Shown: positions 50,587 to 60,254, numbered from the stretch's first letter. The stretch is DNA of 64,000 nucleotides from Planctomycetaceae bacterium (GCA_021732785.1 JAKFUG010000014.1:62001-126000), one strand, 5' to 3'. Notes: generated from the sequence alone by a model not told the origin. Translations and numbers: made by a program.

Positions 50587-53500
50587 TTACACGACGACGC
50601 CGGTGGAATTGACCTGCACCTTAATCGTCCCCGTGCTGCTCAGTGTGGGCGTGAGACTGTCGGCGACACGAATCGTCAGGTCATATGTCCCCGGAGGCAC
50701 GAAGAAGAGGAGCGATTGCGTGGTTGTGATCACCCCTGTCGTGGAATCAATCACGAACGCGTCGCGCAGCGTGCTATTACTCGACACGTTGGTATAGACG
50801 GGCGGCCCGCCCCCATCCGGATCGGTCGAAGTCACCGTGCCGACCACGGTCCCCGCGGCCGCTCCGGTCTTCACTGCAAACGTGGCGGGAACGATTGCCG
50901 GCGGCTGACTGACCTTCGTCAAATTGACCGTGAGTTGAGCGGTCGATGTCAACGCGGGGTTGCCGTTGTCTGTCACGGAAATCGTGAGATTGAACGTCGG
51001 CGTCGTGGCAAAATCGAGCACTGACGATGTCTTGACCGCGATTAACCCCGTGGTCGCATTGATCGTGAACGCATCGCCGGTATTGCCCGCGGTGATCGCA
51101 TAGGTCAGCGTCTGGCCTTTGTCCTGATCGAAAGCCACGGTGTTGTAAGCCAGAACGGTGGTTCCCGCGGCCGAATGCTCGGGAATCTTGACGGTGGCGT
51201 TGTACAACAGCGGCGCGTCATTCACGTTCGACAGGGAAACAACAAGCGAAGCCGTTGAACTCAACGCGGGATTGCCATTATCCGTGACCTGAATCGTCAG
51301 GTTGTAGAACGGCTCATTTTCAAAGTCGAGCCCGGCGGCATTCGCAACGGTAATTTGCCCGGTCGCGGCGTTGATCGCGAACGTGTTGTTGCGATTCCCT
51401 GCGGTAATGGCATACGTCAACGTCTGGCCGGCATCCTGATCTTTGGCGATCAGGCTGTAATTCAGCACATTGGTCCCGGCAACGGAGTTTTCCGGAATCG
51501 TGACGGCGTGGTTGTAGAGCAGCGGCGCGTCATTCACGTCGGTCAGTTTGATACCGAGTTGAGCCGCCGACGTGAGCGCGGGCGTGCCGTTGTCGGTCAC
51601 AGAAATCGTGAGCACGAATGGCGGTGTATTCTCGAAATCGAGTGCGGCCGAATTGTTGACCGTGATCTGCCCGGTGGTCGCATTGATGGCAAACGCATTC
51701 GCGGTGTTCCCGGCGGTGATCGCGTACGTTCTCGTCTGCCCGGCGTCCTGATCTGCCGCAATCAGGCTGTAGTTGAAGACGTTCGAGCCGTTGGCCAGAT
51801 TTTCGGCGATGGAGATCGTGTGGTTGTAAACGCGAGGGGCATCGTTCGCATCGGTCAGTTTGATGCCGAGTTTCGCCGACGAGGTGAGCGCCGGATTGCC
51901 GTTGTCGGTGACGGCGATCGTCAGCACGAAGGGCGGCATGTTCTCGAAGTCGAGCGCGGCGGAATTGTTGACCGTGATCTGCCCCGTCGCGGCATTGATG
52001 GCGAACGCATTCGCGGTATTCCCGGCGGTGATCGCATAGGTCAACGATTGGCCGACGTCCTGGTCGGAAGCGATCACACTATAATTGAAGACGTTCGTTC
52101 CATTGGCGAGATTTTCGGCGATGGCAATCGTGTGGTTGTAGACGATCGGGGCATCGTTCACGTTGGTCAGCTTGATGCCGAGCAGCGCCGAAGATGTCAG
52201 CGCGGGATTGCCATTATCGGTAACGGAAATCGTCAGCACAAACGGTGGCGTGTTCTCGAAGTCGAGCACGGCCGGGTTATTGACCGTGATCTGGCCGGTG
52301 ATCGCATTGATGGCGAAGGCGTTACCGGTGTTTCCGCCGGTGATCGCATAAGACAGCGTTTGGCCAACGTCCTGATCGGTGGCGATCAAGGCATAGTTGA
52401 ACACGTTTGCCCCCGCGGCGGTGTTCTCGGCCAGTGAAATCGTGTGGTTATAAAGATGCGGTGCATCGTTGACGTCGAGCAGTTTGATGCCGAGTTTCGC
52501 GGAGGACGTCAGGGCGGGATTGCCGTTGTCAGTCACGGAGATCGTCAGCACGAACGGTGGCTTGTTCTCATAATCGAGCGCCGTCGTATCGTTGACGGTG
52601 ATGTGTCCCGTCGCCGGATTAATCGCGAAGGCATTGCCGGTATTGCCGGCGGTGATCGCATACGTCAACGTCTGGCCCGTGTCCTGATCGAAGGGGATCT
52701 GGCTGTAGTTGAAGACGTTCGTTCCGTTCGGCGAGTTTTCGGCCAGTGAGATCGTGTGGTTATAGACGATCGGTGCATCGTTCGCGTCCGTCAGGAAGAT
52801 ACGGATCGAGGCGGCGGTGGAAAGGACCGGGGTGCCGTTGTCGGTGGCGGTGACGGTCAGGTTGAACGGCGGGTCATTCTCGAAGTCGAGTGCGGCCGGG
52901 TTATTGACCGTGATCTGTCCGGTCATCGGATTGATCGCGAACGCGTTCTTGGTGTTCCCCGCGGTGATGGCATACGTCAGCGTCTGGCCAGCATCGGTAT
53001 CGGTGGCTGCGGTGTAGGGAACCACGGTTCCGGCCGGGCTGTTTTCGGTCAGGAAGAGGACCTGGTTGTGGAACGTCGGGGCGACATTCGCGAAGCCGGA
53101 GACTTGCGAGCCGACGCGCACATGGCCGCCTCCTTCCGTCACGAACTGAGCGAAGAAGTTGCCGTTGATATCGTCGACAACAATCGGTGCAACAGTCCCG
53201 CCGTTGACGGTTGCTGTCGCGAGACCAGCGTTTGCCGTCAGACCGACCGTGCTGTTCGTAGTGGTAATTGGCCCGGTCACCCCTGTGTTGCCGCTGCCGA
53301 AGGTCACGGCACCGGCGTTGGCATTGGCACCGTTCGTCCATGTCGGACTACCGAAGACGTAGTTGCCGTTCGCGAGAACCGTCATGCCGAAATCACCGGT
53401 CCTATCGAACGCCGTGGAGCCGATGAGGCTATTCGCCGCGGTGACCGGCCCCGGTGTTCCTGTCAGACCATTGCCAATGGTCACGGCCCCGGCCATCGCG

Positions 53501-55641
53501 GCGGCTCCGTTGTTCCAGACGCCGCTGGCAACGACGTAGTTCCCATTCGGTAAGGCAGTGACGCCATTAAAGCTCATCGCTGGTGACGAATTGGTTCCCC
53601 CGACGTAATCCTGGTTCGTGCCGACCAGACTGTTTGCGAATGAAACCGCGCCAGTCATTCCTGTTGCGCCGTTGCCGAAAGTGACGGCACCTTGGTTGTT
53701 GTTCCAATTGAAACTGTTGACGACATAGTTGCCATTGGTCAATGGCGTAACACCGCCCACTCCGACAATGTCGTTCGCTGAAGTCCCCACAAGGCTGTTG
53801 GCGGGAGTGACGGCTCCGCTGACCCCCATTGTGCCATTTCCCCAAGTCGCGGCACCCGCATCGACGATGGCCCCGTTGTCCCATGTGTCGCTGCTGACGA
53901 CGTAGTTGCCGTTCGTGAGGGGGGTCACACCATTGGCGACGCCATTCGCGCTGAGAGTGCCCACTCGATCGTTGGCCGTCGTCCCCACCAGACTGTTTGC
54001 CACGGCGACCGCACCGACGGTGCCAGTGGTCCCATTCCCCCACGTCACCGCTCCGGCGTCGACAATCGCGGCGTTGTCCCACAGGGAGCTGGACACAACG
54101 TAATTTCCGTTCGTCAGGGCAAGCACACCATCGCCGACGCCGGGAAGGAACCCGACCGCATCATTGATGGTCGTGCCGACGAGACTGTTCGCGGCGCTCA
54201 CAGCCCCCACAATACCGGTGGTTCCGTTCCCCCAGGTGACGGCACCGGCCTGAGTCGCCGCACCGTTCGTCCATGCGGTGCTCGAAACCACAAAATTTCC
54301 GTTGGTGAGAGCCGTGGCGGCGAATGAACCGACGAAATCATTCGCAGTGGTGCCGACGAGGCTGTTGCCGTTATTGAGCGTCCCCGTGCCGCCGGTGGCT
54401 CCATTCACCCACGTGACGGCCCCGACATCGAGAGCCAGCGCGCTATCCCACCGGGCGCTGCTGACCACGAAGTTTCCATTGGTGAGCGCGGCGACGCCAT
54501 TTTCACCGTTGAACGCGGCGCCGACGCCATCGCCAGCTTTGATGCCCAGCAGACTGTTCGCCAGACTGATGGGTCCCACCACGCCGGTTGTTCCGTTCCC
54601 CCACGTGACCGCCCCGGCCCCGGTCGCCGCGCCGTTGGCCCATGCCGGGCTGCTGACAACGTAGTTGCCATTCGTCAGCAGCGTGACGGCATTGTCGCCA
54701 TTGAGATCCGTCCCGACCCCGTCCAACGCGCTGGTGCCGACGAGGCTGTTACCCGCAGTGACGGCACCCGTCATCCCGGTGGTACCGTTCGCCCAGGTGA
54801 CCGCACCGGCAAACGCATTCGCGCCGTTAGACCACCCGCCGGATACAACGACGTAATTGCCGTTCGTCAATTCCGTGACACCGGTCCCGCCATTGAGATC
54901 GGCACCGGTGCCATCACCGGCGGTCGTGCCCACGAGGCTGTTCGCGGCCGCGATTGCCCCGCTGACACCCACGGTGCCGTTGCCCCATGTCGCGGCTCCG
55001 GCATCCACAGCGGCGGCGTTATCCCACAGCGACGCACTGACGACGTAGTTGCCATTGGCCAACGCGGTAATGGCACTCACCGCATCGCCGTTCAAAGCGA
55101 TGTAGCCTTGACCGACGAGATCGTTCGTAGTGCTGCCGACCAGGCTGTTCGCGGCGGAAACGGTGCCGTTGATGCCGTTGACGCCGTTACCCCAAGTCAC
55201 AGCCCCGGCATCAACGACGGCGGCGTTATCCCACTGGCTGCTCGCGACCACAAAGTTGCCGTTGGTCAGCGCCACCACACCATCGCTGCCGAGGTGATCA
55301 TTCGCCGTGGAACCGGTCAGCGTGCTGATGAGCGTGCCATCGGCACCATTAAAGAGATAGACCGCTCCAGCGTCCTGCCCCCCGGCATCATCGAACGGCG
55401 ATGTGATCACCACATTGCCAGTGTTCAGCACGACGACGGTTTGACCGAACTGGTTTCCGGCCGCGGGATGGGGATCGACGAATTCGGAGAACGCCGCGGC
55501 GAGCAACACCCGCGGTTCCATCATACGAACATCGATTGCCAACGCGGATCGCAACCGGGCCCCGCGCGGACGTGCCTGACGCAGATTTCTCGAACCCGAC
55601 AGCCAATTGCGGAACGAATTCAACCAACCGGTACGGAGCAT
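50587..55641 (-). CDS. Giant surface protein with about 12 GNYVV-type and 8 cadherin-like repeats
   Basis: From ATG 55641 the product is 1684 residues. The N-terminus (LRTGWLNSFRNWLSGS, then RMMEPRVLLAA) resembles the LEPR-XLL motif and the N-terminus of the protein at 42447. A first section contains about 12 units of some 70 residues marked by GNYVVSSxxWDN and GAVTWGNGTTG, as in the DUF5650-like repeat group; a second has eight cadherin-like repeats of about 98 residues marked by YNHTISLAEN, LTYAITAGNTGNAFAI and LTISVTDNGNPALTS. No enzyme domain or C-terminal anchor was found. The repeats are highly regular, so DNA-level repetition is extensive and an assembly check is sensible. Calcium binding is expected from the cadherin-like domains. 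Confidence 0.85.
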   Translation of the reverse strand: MLRTGWLNSFRNWLSGSRNLRQARPRGARLRSALAIDVRMMEPRVLLAAAFSEFVDPHPAAGNQFGQTVVVLNTGNVVITSPFDDAGGQDAGAVYLFNGADGTLISTLTGSTANDHLGSDGVVALTNGNFVVASSQWDNAAVVDAGAVTWGNGVNGINGTVSAANSLVGSTTNDLVGQGYIALNGDAVSAITALANGNYVVSASLWDNAAAVDAGAATWGNGTVGVSGAIAAANSLVGTTAGDGTGADLNGGTGVTELTNGNYVVVSGGWSNGANAFAGAVTWANGTTGMTGAVTAGNSLVGTSALDGVGTDLNGDNAVTLLTNGNYVVSSPAWANGAATGAGAVTWGNGTTGVVGPISLANSLLGIKAGDGVGAAFNGENGVAALTNGNFVVSSARWDSALALDVGAVTWVNGATGGTGTLNNGNSLVGTTANDFVGSFAATALTNGNFVVSSTAWTNGAATQAGAVTWGNGTTGIVGAVSAANSLVGTTINDAVGFLPGVGDGVLALTNGNYVVSSSLWDNAAIVDAGAVTWGNGTTGTVGAVAVANSLVGTTANDRVGTLSANGVANGVTPLTNGNYVVSSDTWDNGAIVDAGAATWGNGTMGVSGAVTPANSLVGTSANDIVGVGGVTPLTNGNYVVNSFNWNNNQGAVTFGNGATGMTGAVSFANSLVGTNQDYVGGTNSSPAMSFNGVTALPNGNYVVASGVWNNGAAAMAGAVTIGNGLTGTPGPVTAANSLIGSTAFDRTGDFGMTVLANGNYVFGSPTWTNGANANAGAVTFGSGNTGVTGPITTTNSTVGLTANAGLATATVNGGTVAPIVVDDINGNFFAQFVTEGGGHVRVGSQVSGFANVAPTFHNQVLFLTENSPAGTVVPYTAATDTDAGQTLTYAITAGNTKNAFAINPMTGQITVNNPAALDFENDPPFNLTVTATDNGTPVLSTAASIRIFLTDANDAPIVYNHTISLAENSPNGTNVFNYSQIPFDQDTGQTLTYAITAGNTGNAFAINPATGHITVNDTTALDYENKPPFVLTISVTDNGNPALTSSAKLGIKLLDVNDAPHLYNHTISLAENTAAGANVFNYALIATDQDVGQTLSYAITGGNTGNAFAINAITGQITVNNPAVLDFENTPPFVLTISVTDNGNPALTSSALLGIKLTNVNDAPIVYNHTIAIAENLANGTNVFNYSVIASDQDVGQSLTYAITAGNTANAFAINAATGQITVNNSAALDFENMPPFVLTIAVTDNGNPALTSSAKLGIKLTDANDAPRVYNHTISIAENLANGSNVFNYSLIAADQDAGQTRTYAITAGNTANAFAINATTGQITVNNSAALDFENTPPFVLTISVTDNGTPALTSAAQLGIKLTDVNDAPLLYNHAVTIPENSVAGTNVLNYSLIAKDQDAGQTLTYAITAGNRNNTFAINAATGQITVANAAGLDFENEPFYNLTIQVTDNGNPALSSTASLVVSLSNVNDAPLLYNATVKIPEHSAAGTTVLAYNTVAFDQDKGQTLTYAITAGNTGDAFTINATTGLIAVKTSSVLDFATTPTFNLTISVTDNGNPALTSTAQLTVNLTKVSQPPAIVPATFAVKTGAAAGTVVGTVTSTDPDGGGPPVYTNVSSNSTLRDAFVIDSTTGVITTTQSLLFFVPPGTYDLTIRVADSLTPTLSSTGTIKVQVNSTGVVV

Positions 55642-55922
55642 CGGCACACTTTCACACTGATGGGCATCGAGAACACTGTCAAAGTTCGCGCGGGCGCAAT
55701 TCCAAGCATGACCAGCATACGTCCGTTGACCAACCTCGTGCAATATGGAACGACGGAGTTCGGAGGTGTTCCAGAGGGCGTAATTTGCACGATTTCCGCT
55801 TCAGAAACCGTTCTTGTTCAGGATCATGATGCCTGCGAATTGTCGAATCCCGCGCTGCGGATTATCGTGGCGAATGCGTGCCTGTCGTGCGAGTTTCCAT
55901 TTTCCTTTCGCGGATGTGATCG

Positions 55923-57266
55923 ATGTCTGTCCCGGCACCTCAACTGATTGAACGGCTGGTGAACCTGCTGGACCCGAGCGCCGACGTATTTTTGAACGTC
56001 TCCCGGGAAGAAGCCCTCGCTCGACTGGCCACGGGCGACACGCAGCAGATTCTGGGGATTGAAGGGCAATTCGCTCTGGTGCAAAAGACCGGGAAAGTGA
56101 TTCGACTGGCCCGGTCGATCGGTCGTCCGCTGCGATATTTCATCGCCAAGCACCACGCCGGACCGATTCTCATTGTTGCCGACCGCATCGACGCCATCGC
56201 GGGGTATTTGAAGCAGGAAGGTTTGCTCGAACAATTTCATTCCAGCTACACGCGCATGGTCCCCGCGCATTATCTCGTCGAACTGGCACTCGTCGGCTGT
56301 CCCGATCCGAATCCGTCCTATCGCCGTTATTTCACGCCCGAGCGAAATCGCTGGTCGACGGATCTCGACGAAATCGGCCGCCGGTATCTCGGCGCGGTGA
56401 AAGACGTCCTGCTGAAATGGCTCGACAAAATTCCGAAAGCGGAACCGTTGGGGGTGATGTTCTCCGGCGGGATCGACAGCGGTTCGATCTTTCTGATGCT
56501 GCATCACTGCCTGCTCGAACGGAAGGAATCTCCCGCGCGGTTGAAAGCCTTCACGCTCGACGTCGGCGGCAGCGGGGCCGATCTCGTTCAGGCGCGGGAG
56601 TTCCTGCGGTCACTTAACAAGGAGTTCTTTCTCGAACCGGTGGAAGTCGCTCCAACGGCAATCGATATTGATGCGACACTGAAAGTCCTCGAAGACTATA
56701 AGCCGCTCGATGTGCAGTCCGCGGCGATGGGATTGGCATTGTGCCGGGGGATTCGCGAACGGTATCCCGACTGGAAATATCTTGTCGATGGCGACGGCGG
56801 CGACGAGAACCTCAAAGATTATCCGATCGAAGAGAACACGGAACTGACGATTCGCAGCGTGCTCAACAACCCGCTGCTGTATCAGGAAGGCTGGGGCGTC
56901 AACGCCATCAAGCACTCGCTGACCTACTCCGGTGGGCAAAGCCGCGGGCATGTGCGGTCGTATGCACCGGCGCGGCAGTGCGGTTTCTCCGGGTTCAGTC
57001 CGTACGCCTTGCCCAGCGTGATCGAAGTCGCTGAAGGGATTCCGTTCATCGAACTGACCGATTGGCAGCACGACAAGTTGTACGCGCTGAAAGGGGAAAT
57101 CGTCCGCCGCGGAGTGAAGGCGATCACCGGTGACGACATGCCGGCCTTTGAGAAGCGCCGTTTCCAAAAGGGAACCGTCAGTGACGATGGTTTCCGCCAG
57201 ATGTTTCCTGCGCATGCGGCTGAATACCGTCGGCGCTTTGATCGGGTGATGCAAGGGTTCAATTGA
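55923..57266 (+). CDS. Asparagine synthetase-like ATP-PPi enzyme without glutaminase Cys
   Basis: The 447-residue protein begins SVPAPQLIERLVNLL, with no N-terminal Cys2, and its first 150 residues are a degenerate glutaminase-like region (QQILGIEGQFALVQKTGKVIRLARSIGRPLRYFI). The synthetase part has the PP-loop FSGGIDSGS (Phe180-Ser188), VGGSGADLVQAREFL, LVDGDGGDENLKDYP and KAITGDDMPAFEKRRFQKGT. It should adenylate a carboxylate and accept ammonia or an amine rather than glutamine amide. Such proteins occur in beta-lactam, lasso-peptide and cell-envelope pathways; no precursor or protease gene is adjacent. It is followed after 51 bp by an SGNH protein, so the two may be functionally linked. 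Confidence 0.82.
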   Translation: MSVPAPQLIERLVNLLDPSADVFLNVSREEALARLATGDTQQILGIEGQFALVQKTGKVIRLARSIGRPLRYFIAKHHAGPILIVADRIDAIAGYLKQEGLLEQFHSSYTRMVPAHYLVELALVGCPDPNPSYRRYFTPERNRWSTDLDEIGRRYLGAVKDVLLKWLDKIPKAEPLGVMFSGGIDSGSIFLMLHHCLLERKESPARLKAFTLDVGGSGADLVQAREFLRSLNKEFFLEPVEVAPTAIDIDATLKVLEDYKPLDVQSAAMGLALCRGIRERYPDWKYLVDGDGGDENLKDYPIEENTELTIRSVLNNPLLYQEGWGVNAIKHSLTYSGGQSRGHVRSYAPARQCGFSGFSPYALPSVIEVAEGIPFIELTDWQHDKLYALKGEIVRRGVKAITGDDMPAFEKRRFQKGTVSDDGFRQMFPAHAAEYRRRFDRVMQGFN

Positions 57267-57270
57267 GTGG

Positions 57271-57291
57271 GTGGTCAGTGGTCAGTGGTCA
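57271..57291 (+). repeat. Three tandem 7-bp repeats (gtggtca)
   Basis: Three perfect copies of gtggtca lie at 57271-57277, 57278-57284 and 57285-57291, directly after the stop of the asparagine synthetase-like gene. A ttttt run follows. It could be a slippage-prone short tandem repeat. Confidence 0.7.
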
Positions 57292-57317
57292 CTTTTTCAA
57301 CCGCTCATGGAGGGGCG

Positions 57318-58574
57318 ATGCAGCGTCGACGGCTTTGGTTGTTTCGCGGGATTGCTCTGTTGATGAGCGCCGTGGTGGCGCTCGCCGGTGCGGAAGTTGC
57401 CGTGCGCGTGTGGCAAACGGGGAAACGCGCCGCGGCCAAGGTCGAAACGAAGCCGGATGCCAACGGTTGCTTCCCGGGTTACGACACGCCCGGTCGCAAC
57501 TACGAATCGCAGGAAAACTTCCCGCCGATGGTGTTCGATGCGGTGACGTGTTATCGCCCGGAACCGGGACATGTCGGCCGCGGTGCGAAGATCAACGCGC
57601 AGGGATTTCGATTTCACAGCCGTGTCGACGAAACGCCGCCCGAGAACACCTTCCGCGTCTTTGTTCTTGGCGGCAGCTTTGCTTATGGGGCCGGTTGCCC
57701 CGATGAAGCGACGTACTTCCGCGTCGCCGAGAATCGACTGCGCGAACAGTTTCCCGATCGTCATATTGAAGTCGTGTCCGCGGCTTGCGGAGCCTTCAGT
57801 TCGTTGCAGGAACATCTCACGCTCATCACGCACGTAGCCCGCTGCCATCCGAATTTAGTCGTGTTCATCACAGGAGCCAATGACGCTTACTTCGCCACCA
57901 TGGGCCAAAGCGTTCTGGAAGGGAACGATTTTCTGGCGTACGGGGCGGCGATTCAGGGGTGCATTGATGGCGAGATTCTGCCGCGCTATTACCACGGACA
58001 AGTCTTTCGCGACCCACGGGCCCCCTTCCCGCCGCTGTATGAAGACTACACCCTTAAAGTCCGGTGGGTGTTCGATAAGGTGGCTTACGGCGCGACAGGG
58101 AACCCGACGCAGCCCCTCCCGCCAATGCGGCCCATCCCGTTCAGTACCGCGGACGATTTTTTGTATGTGCAGAAATTGAACGCGGCATGGGGAAAGATGG
58201 AATCTGTCCCCACGCTGTTGTTGCTGCAACCCATCATCAGCACCACGGCCAAACCACTTCATCCCGCCGAAATACAAATTCGCGACAGCCACACGAAAGA
58301 GTTTCACGGACTGCTGGGCTACGTCCACGATGAGATTCGCCAGAAAGTCCAGGCCCAGTCCGATATTCACTGGCATGACCTGAGCGATGTTCTTTCGGCG
58401 ATGACGGACAAAGAGTGCTTTTTCGTCGATTGGGTGCATGCGGGGGAAACGGGCCAGCGAGTAGTGGGAGAACATCTCGCGAAGTTGGTCGCCCCGTACG
58501 TTTCCGACAGCGCTGCGACGGTGAAGGAACGCGTGCCTGAAACGGACACGCCGAAGGAAGAACTCGCCCCCTGA
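57318..58574 (+). CDS. Membrane-anchored SGNH-fold protein
   Basis: From ATG 57318 the product is 418 residues. An N-terminal membrane segment (RRRLWLFRGIALLMSAVVALAGAEVAVRV) precedes an SGNH-type hydrolase domain: VFVLGGSFAYGAG with candidate nucleophile Ser120 (GGSF instead of GDSL), VVSAACGAFSSLQEHL and VFITGANDAY with the block III Asn, and a late DWVHAGETGQRVVGEHL supplying the Asp/His. The fold matches the family of envelope-linked O-acyltransferase or esterase-like proteins. AGGGG lies near ATG 57318. It follows the asparagine synthetase-like gene and may share its role. Confidence 0.8.
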   Translation: MQRRRLWLFRGIALLMSAVVALAGAEVAVRVWQTGKRAAAKVETKPDANGCFPGYDTPGRNYESQENFPPMVFDAVTCYRPEPGHVGRGAKINAQGFRFHSRVDETPPENTFRVFVLGGSFAYGAGCPDEATYFRVAENRLREQFPDRHIEVVSAACGAFSSLQEHLTLITHVARCHPNLVVFITGANDAYFATMGQSVLEGNDFLAYGAAIQGCIDGEILPRYYHGQVFRDPRAPFPPLYEDYTLKVRWVFDKVAYGATGNPTQPLPPMRPIPFSTADDFLYVQKLNAAWGKMESVPTLLLLQPIISTTAKPLHPAEIQIRDSHTKEFHGLLGYVHDEIRQKVQAQSDIHWHDLSDVLSAMTDKECFFVDWVHAGETGQRVVGEHLAKLVAPYVSDSAATVKERVPETDTPKEELAP

Positions 58575-58665
58575 CAGTCGCGGCTCGAAAATTGGGTCAA
58601 CAAGCGGTATCGAAATGGACGATGCGCCCCACAGGGAACGGAGTCCAATCCCGCGGGGGTTTAAG

Positions 58666-59238
58666 ATGCGTCGATATTGCCGATGGTGGAGTCTGGCGAT
58701 TCTGTGCGGGCTGTTCAGTCATTCTGTTCACGCCGCGAATCCCGCCCCGTTAGCGACGCGATTCGCGTCCAATGATCGCGGCAACGTTTCTGCCCCGGCC
58801 ACGACGCCGGCTGTCAACAAAGCGACTTCAGCCCCTGTCGGACCGTCGAAAACCGCAACGCAACAAGCGTTTGGCGACCGAATGCAGGCCGCACAAAAAT
58901 TCCAACTGCGGCAACAACAAGCCAACAACGACCGTCCGAAACCCACGACCTGGCAATTGCAAAATCCGGCCAATCCGCAGAACAATTCGCCGACCGAAAT
59001 GACCGGTACCATCGCCCCGAATAATTACTTCGGTTCCCAATTCCACGATTGGAGCAACGTCTCCCATCCAGAACCGATGACACAGTTGCCGTTCAATCAG
59101 AACTTTGTGCCGACGATCGATCAGTCGAATCTCTACACCGCCCCGAATTCTTATTACGGCGGACAGTTCTCGAATTGGAGCAACATCAGCACGGGCCAGC
59201 CGGAAATGAATCCGTTCGGCGGCTGGAATTATCCCTGA
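58666..59238 (+). CDS. Secreted Gln/Asn-rich protein with two WSN repeats
   Basis: From ATG 58666 the product is 190 residues. A Sec signal (WWSLAILCGLFSHSVHAANPAP) is followed by a Thr/Ala/Gln-rich region. The C-terminal 75 residues contain two copies of a pattern AP-N-x-Y-(F/Y)-G-x-QF-x-x-WSN-(V/I)-S separated by a FNQNF...TIDQSNL segment. I recognise no family. The repeat resembles a small interaction or surface-coat motif. GGGGGT lies before the start. The gene is monocistronic in appearance. Confidence 0.68.
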   Translation: MRRYCRWWSLAILCGLFSHSVHAANPAPLATRFASNDRGNVSAPATTPAVNKATSAPVGPSKTATQQAFGDRMQAAQKFQLRQQQANNDRPKPTTWQLQNPANPQNNSPTEMTGTIAPNNYFGSQFHDWSNVSHPEPMTQLPFNQNFVPTIDQSNLYTAPNSYYGGQFSNWSNISTGQPEMNPFGGWNYP

Positions 59239-59338
59239 AACGGGACGACGATCAGAAATCAGGATTGGGAATCGTTGTCACTCGACGCGTCCCGATTCGC
59301 TGTTCATGATGGCGGGACTTCTCATGGAGGCCTCGGTC

Positions 59339-60115
59339 ATGCCCCTCAATTCCTTCACGCTCGTTGCCGTTGCGACGGGAGTTTTCGTCGCTTTGCTCGG
59401 ACTCCAATTCTGGGGATATCAGGCCGGCCGACGCCACAAGAAAGCCCACACGGTTATTCCGTCAGAAGCCGCGGCGGTTGTGGAAGGGGCCGTGTTCGCC
59501 CTATTGGGGTTGCTGCTGGCGTTTCAATTCAGTGCGGCGGCGGGTCGCCTGGAGACGCGCCGACATTTAGCCGTTCGAGAAGCGAACGCCATCGGTACGG
59601 CCTATTTGCGGTTAGATCTGCTCGACACCGAGTCCACGACGGCCATGCACGGACTCTTTCGCGAGTATCTCGAATCGCGCATTCATGCGATTGAGGCCAA
59701 AAACGACATCCGGCTGGCTCTGCAGGCGTACCGCGAAACGGAATCCCTGCAGCAGACCATCTGGTCGAACGTGATGGCATTGAGTCGCGACAAGCCCGAC
59801 TCGGTGCGGATACTGCTGGTCTCTGCGATCAATGAAATGATCGACGTGACGACCGAACGGAAAACGGCCGGGCTGACCCATGCCCCGATCACGCTGCAGT
59901 GTTATTTAATTGCGCTCGCCATGGTCGGTGCGTTCATCGCCGGCGGTGCCATGTCACGGTCAGAGCGGCTGCCGCGGTTTCACATGCTGATCTTCGCGAC
60001 GGTAATTGCGACGACGATTTTCATGATTCTCGATCTCGAGTACCCCCGCCTCGGCTTGATCCGAATCGGAGTCGCCGATCAGCCCATTTACGATTTACGG
60101 GAAATGATGAAATAG
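59339..60115 (+). CDS. Bestrophin-like (DUF4239) membrane protein
   Basis: From ATG 59339 the 258-residue product has four hydrophobic segments: FTLVAVATGVFVALLGLQFW, VVEGAVFALLGLLLAFQFSAAA, TLQCYLIALAMVGAFIAGGAM and FHMLIFATVIATTIFMILDLEYP. The pattern of a Glu/Gly-rich first helix pair followed by REANAIGTAYLRLDLL and a cytoplasmic helical domain matches DUF4239, the bestrophin-like family proposed to be anion channels. The start is set by GGAGG 8 nt upstream; ATGs at 59306, 59309 and 59324 are possible longer starts. It converges with rpoD. Confidence 0.68.
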   Translation: MPLNSFTLVAVATGVFVALLGLQFWGYQAGRRHKKAHTVIPSEAAAVVEGAVFALLGLLLAFQFSAAAGRLETRRHLAVREANAIGTAYLRLDLLDTESTTAMHGLFREYLESRIHAIEAKNDIRLALQAYRETESLQQTIWSNVMALSRDKPDSVRILLVSAINEMIDVTTERKTAGLTHAPITLQCYLIALAMVGAFIAGGAMSRSERLPRFHMLIFATVIATTIFMILDLEYPRLGLIRIGVADQPIYDLREMMK

Positions 60116-60254
60116 CCAAGAAATTTCCGGCGTTCCCGAAGTTTGAGTGCATTGCGGGAACGACAAGACCGTCTTGATCCGCGAGCGGACATCGAAACGA
60201 TTCCTCCGCGCGTCCGTCTGCATTGGCATCCCGTGGAATTCTGTCCGAAAACGC

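Noticed and set aside
51355-53553. Plus-strand frames opposite the repeat protein, with regular Gly/Arg/Asp repeats
   Set aside because: Their apparent repeats mirror those of the true minus-strand surface protein and the frames have no start signals.
50587-55641. CRISPR array or DNA-level tandem array
   Set aside because: The periodicity of about 210 and 300 bp is the coding repeat of one continuous frame, with variable bases at third positions; no short identical repeats with spacers occur.
55923-59238. Lasso-peptide or other RiPP biosynthetic cluster
   Set aside because: The asparagine synthetase-like protein is suggestive, but no leader peptidase, recognition element or convincing precursor is adjacent.
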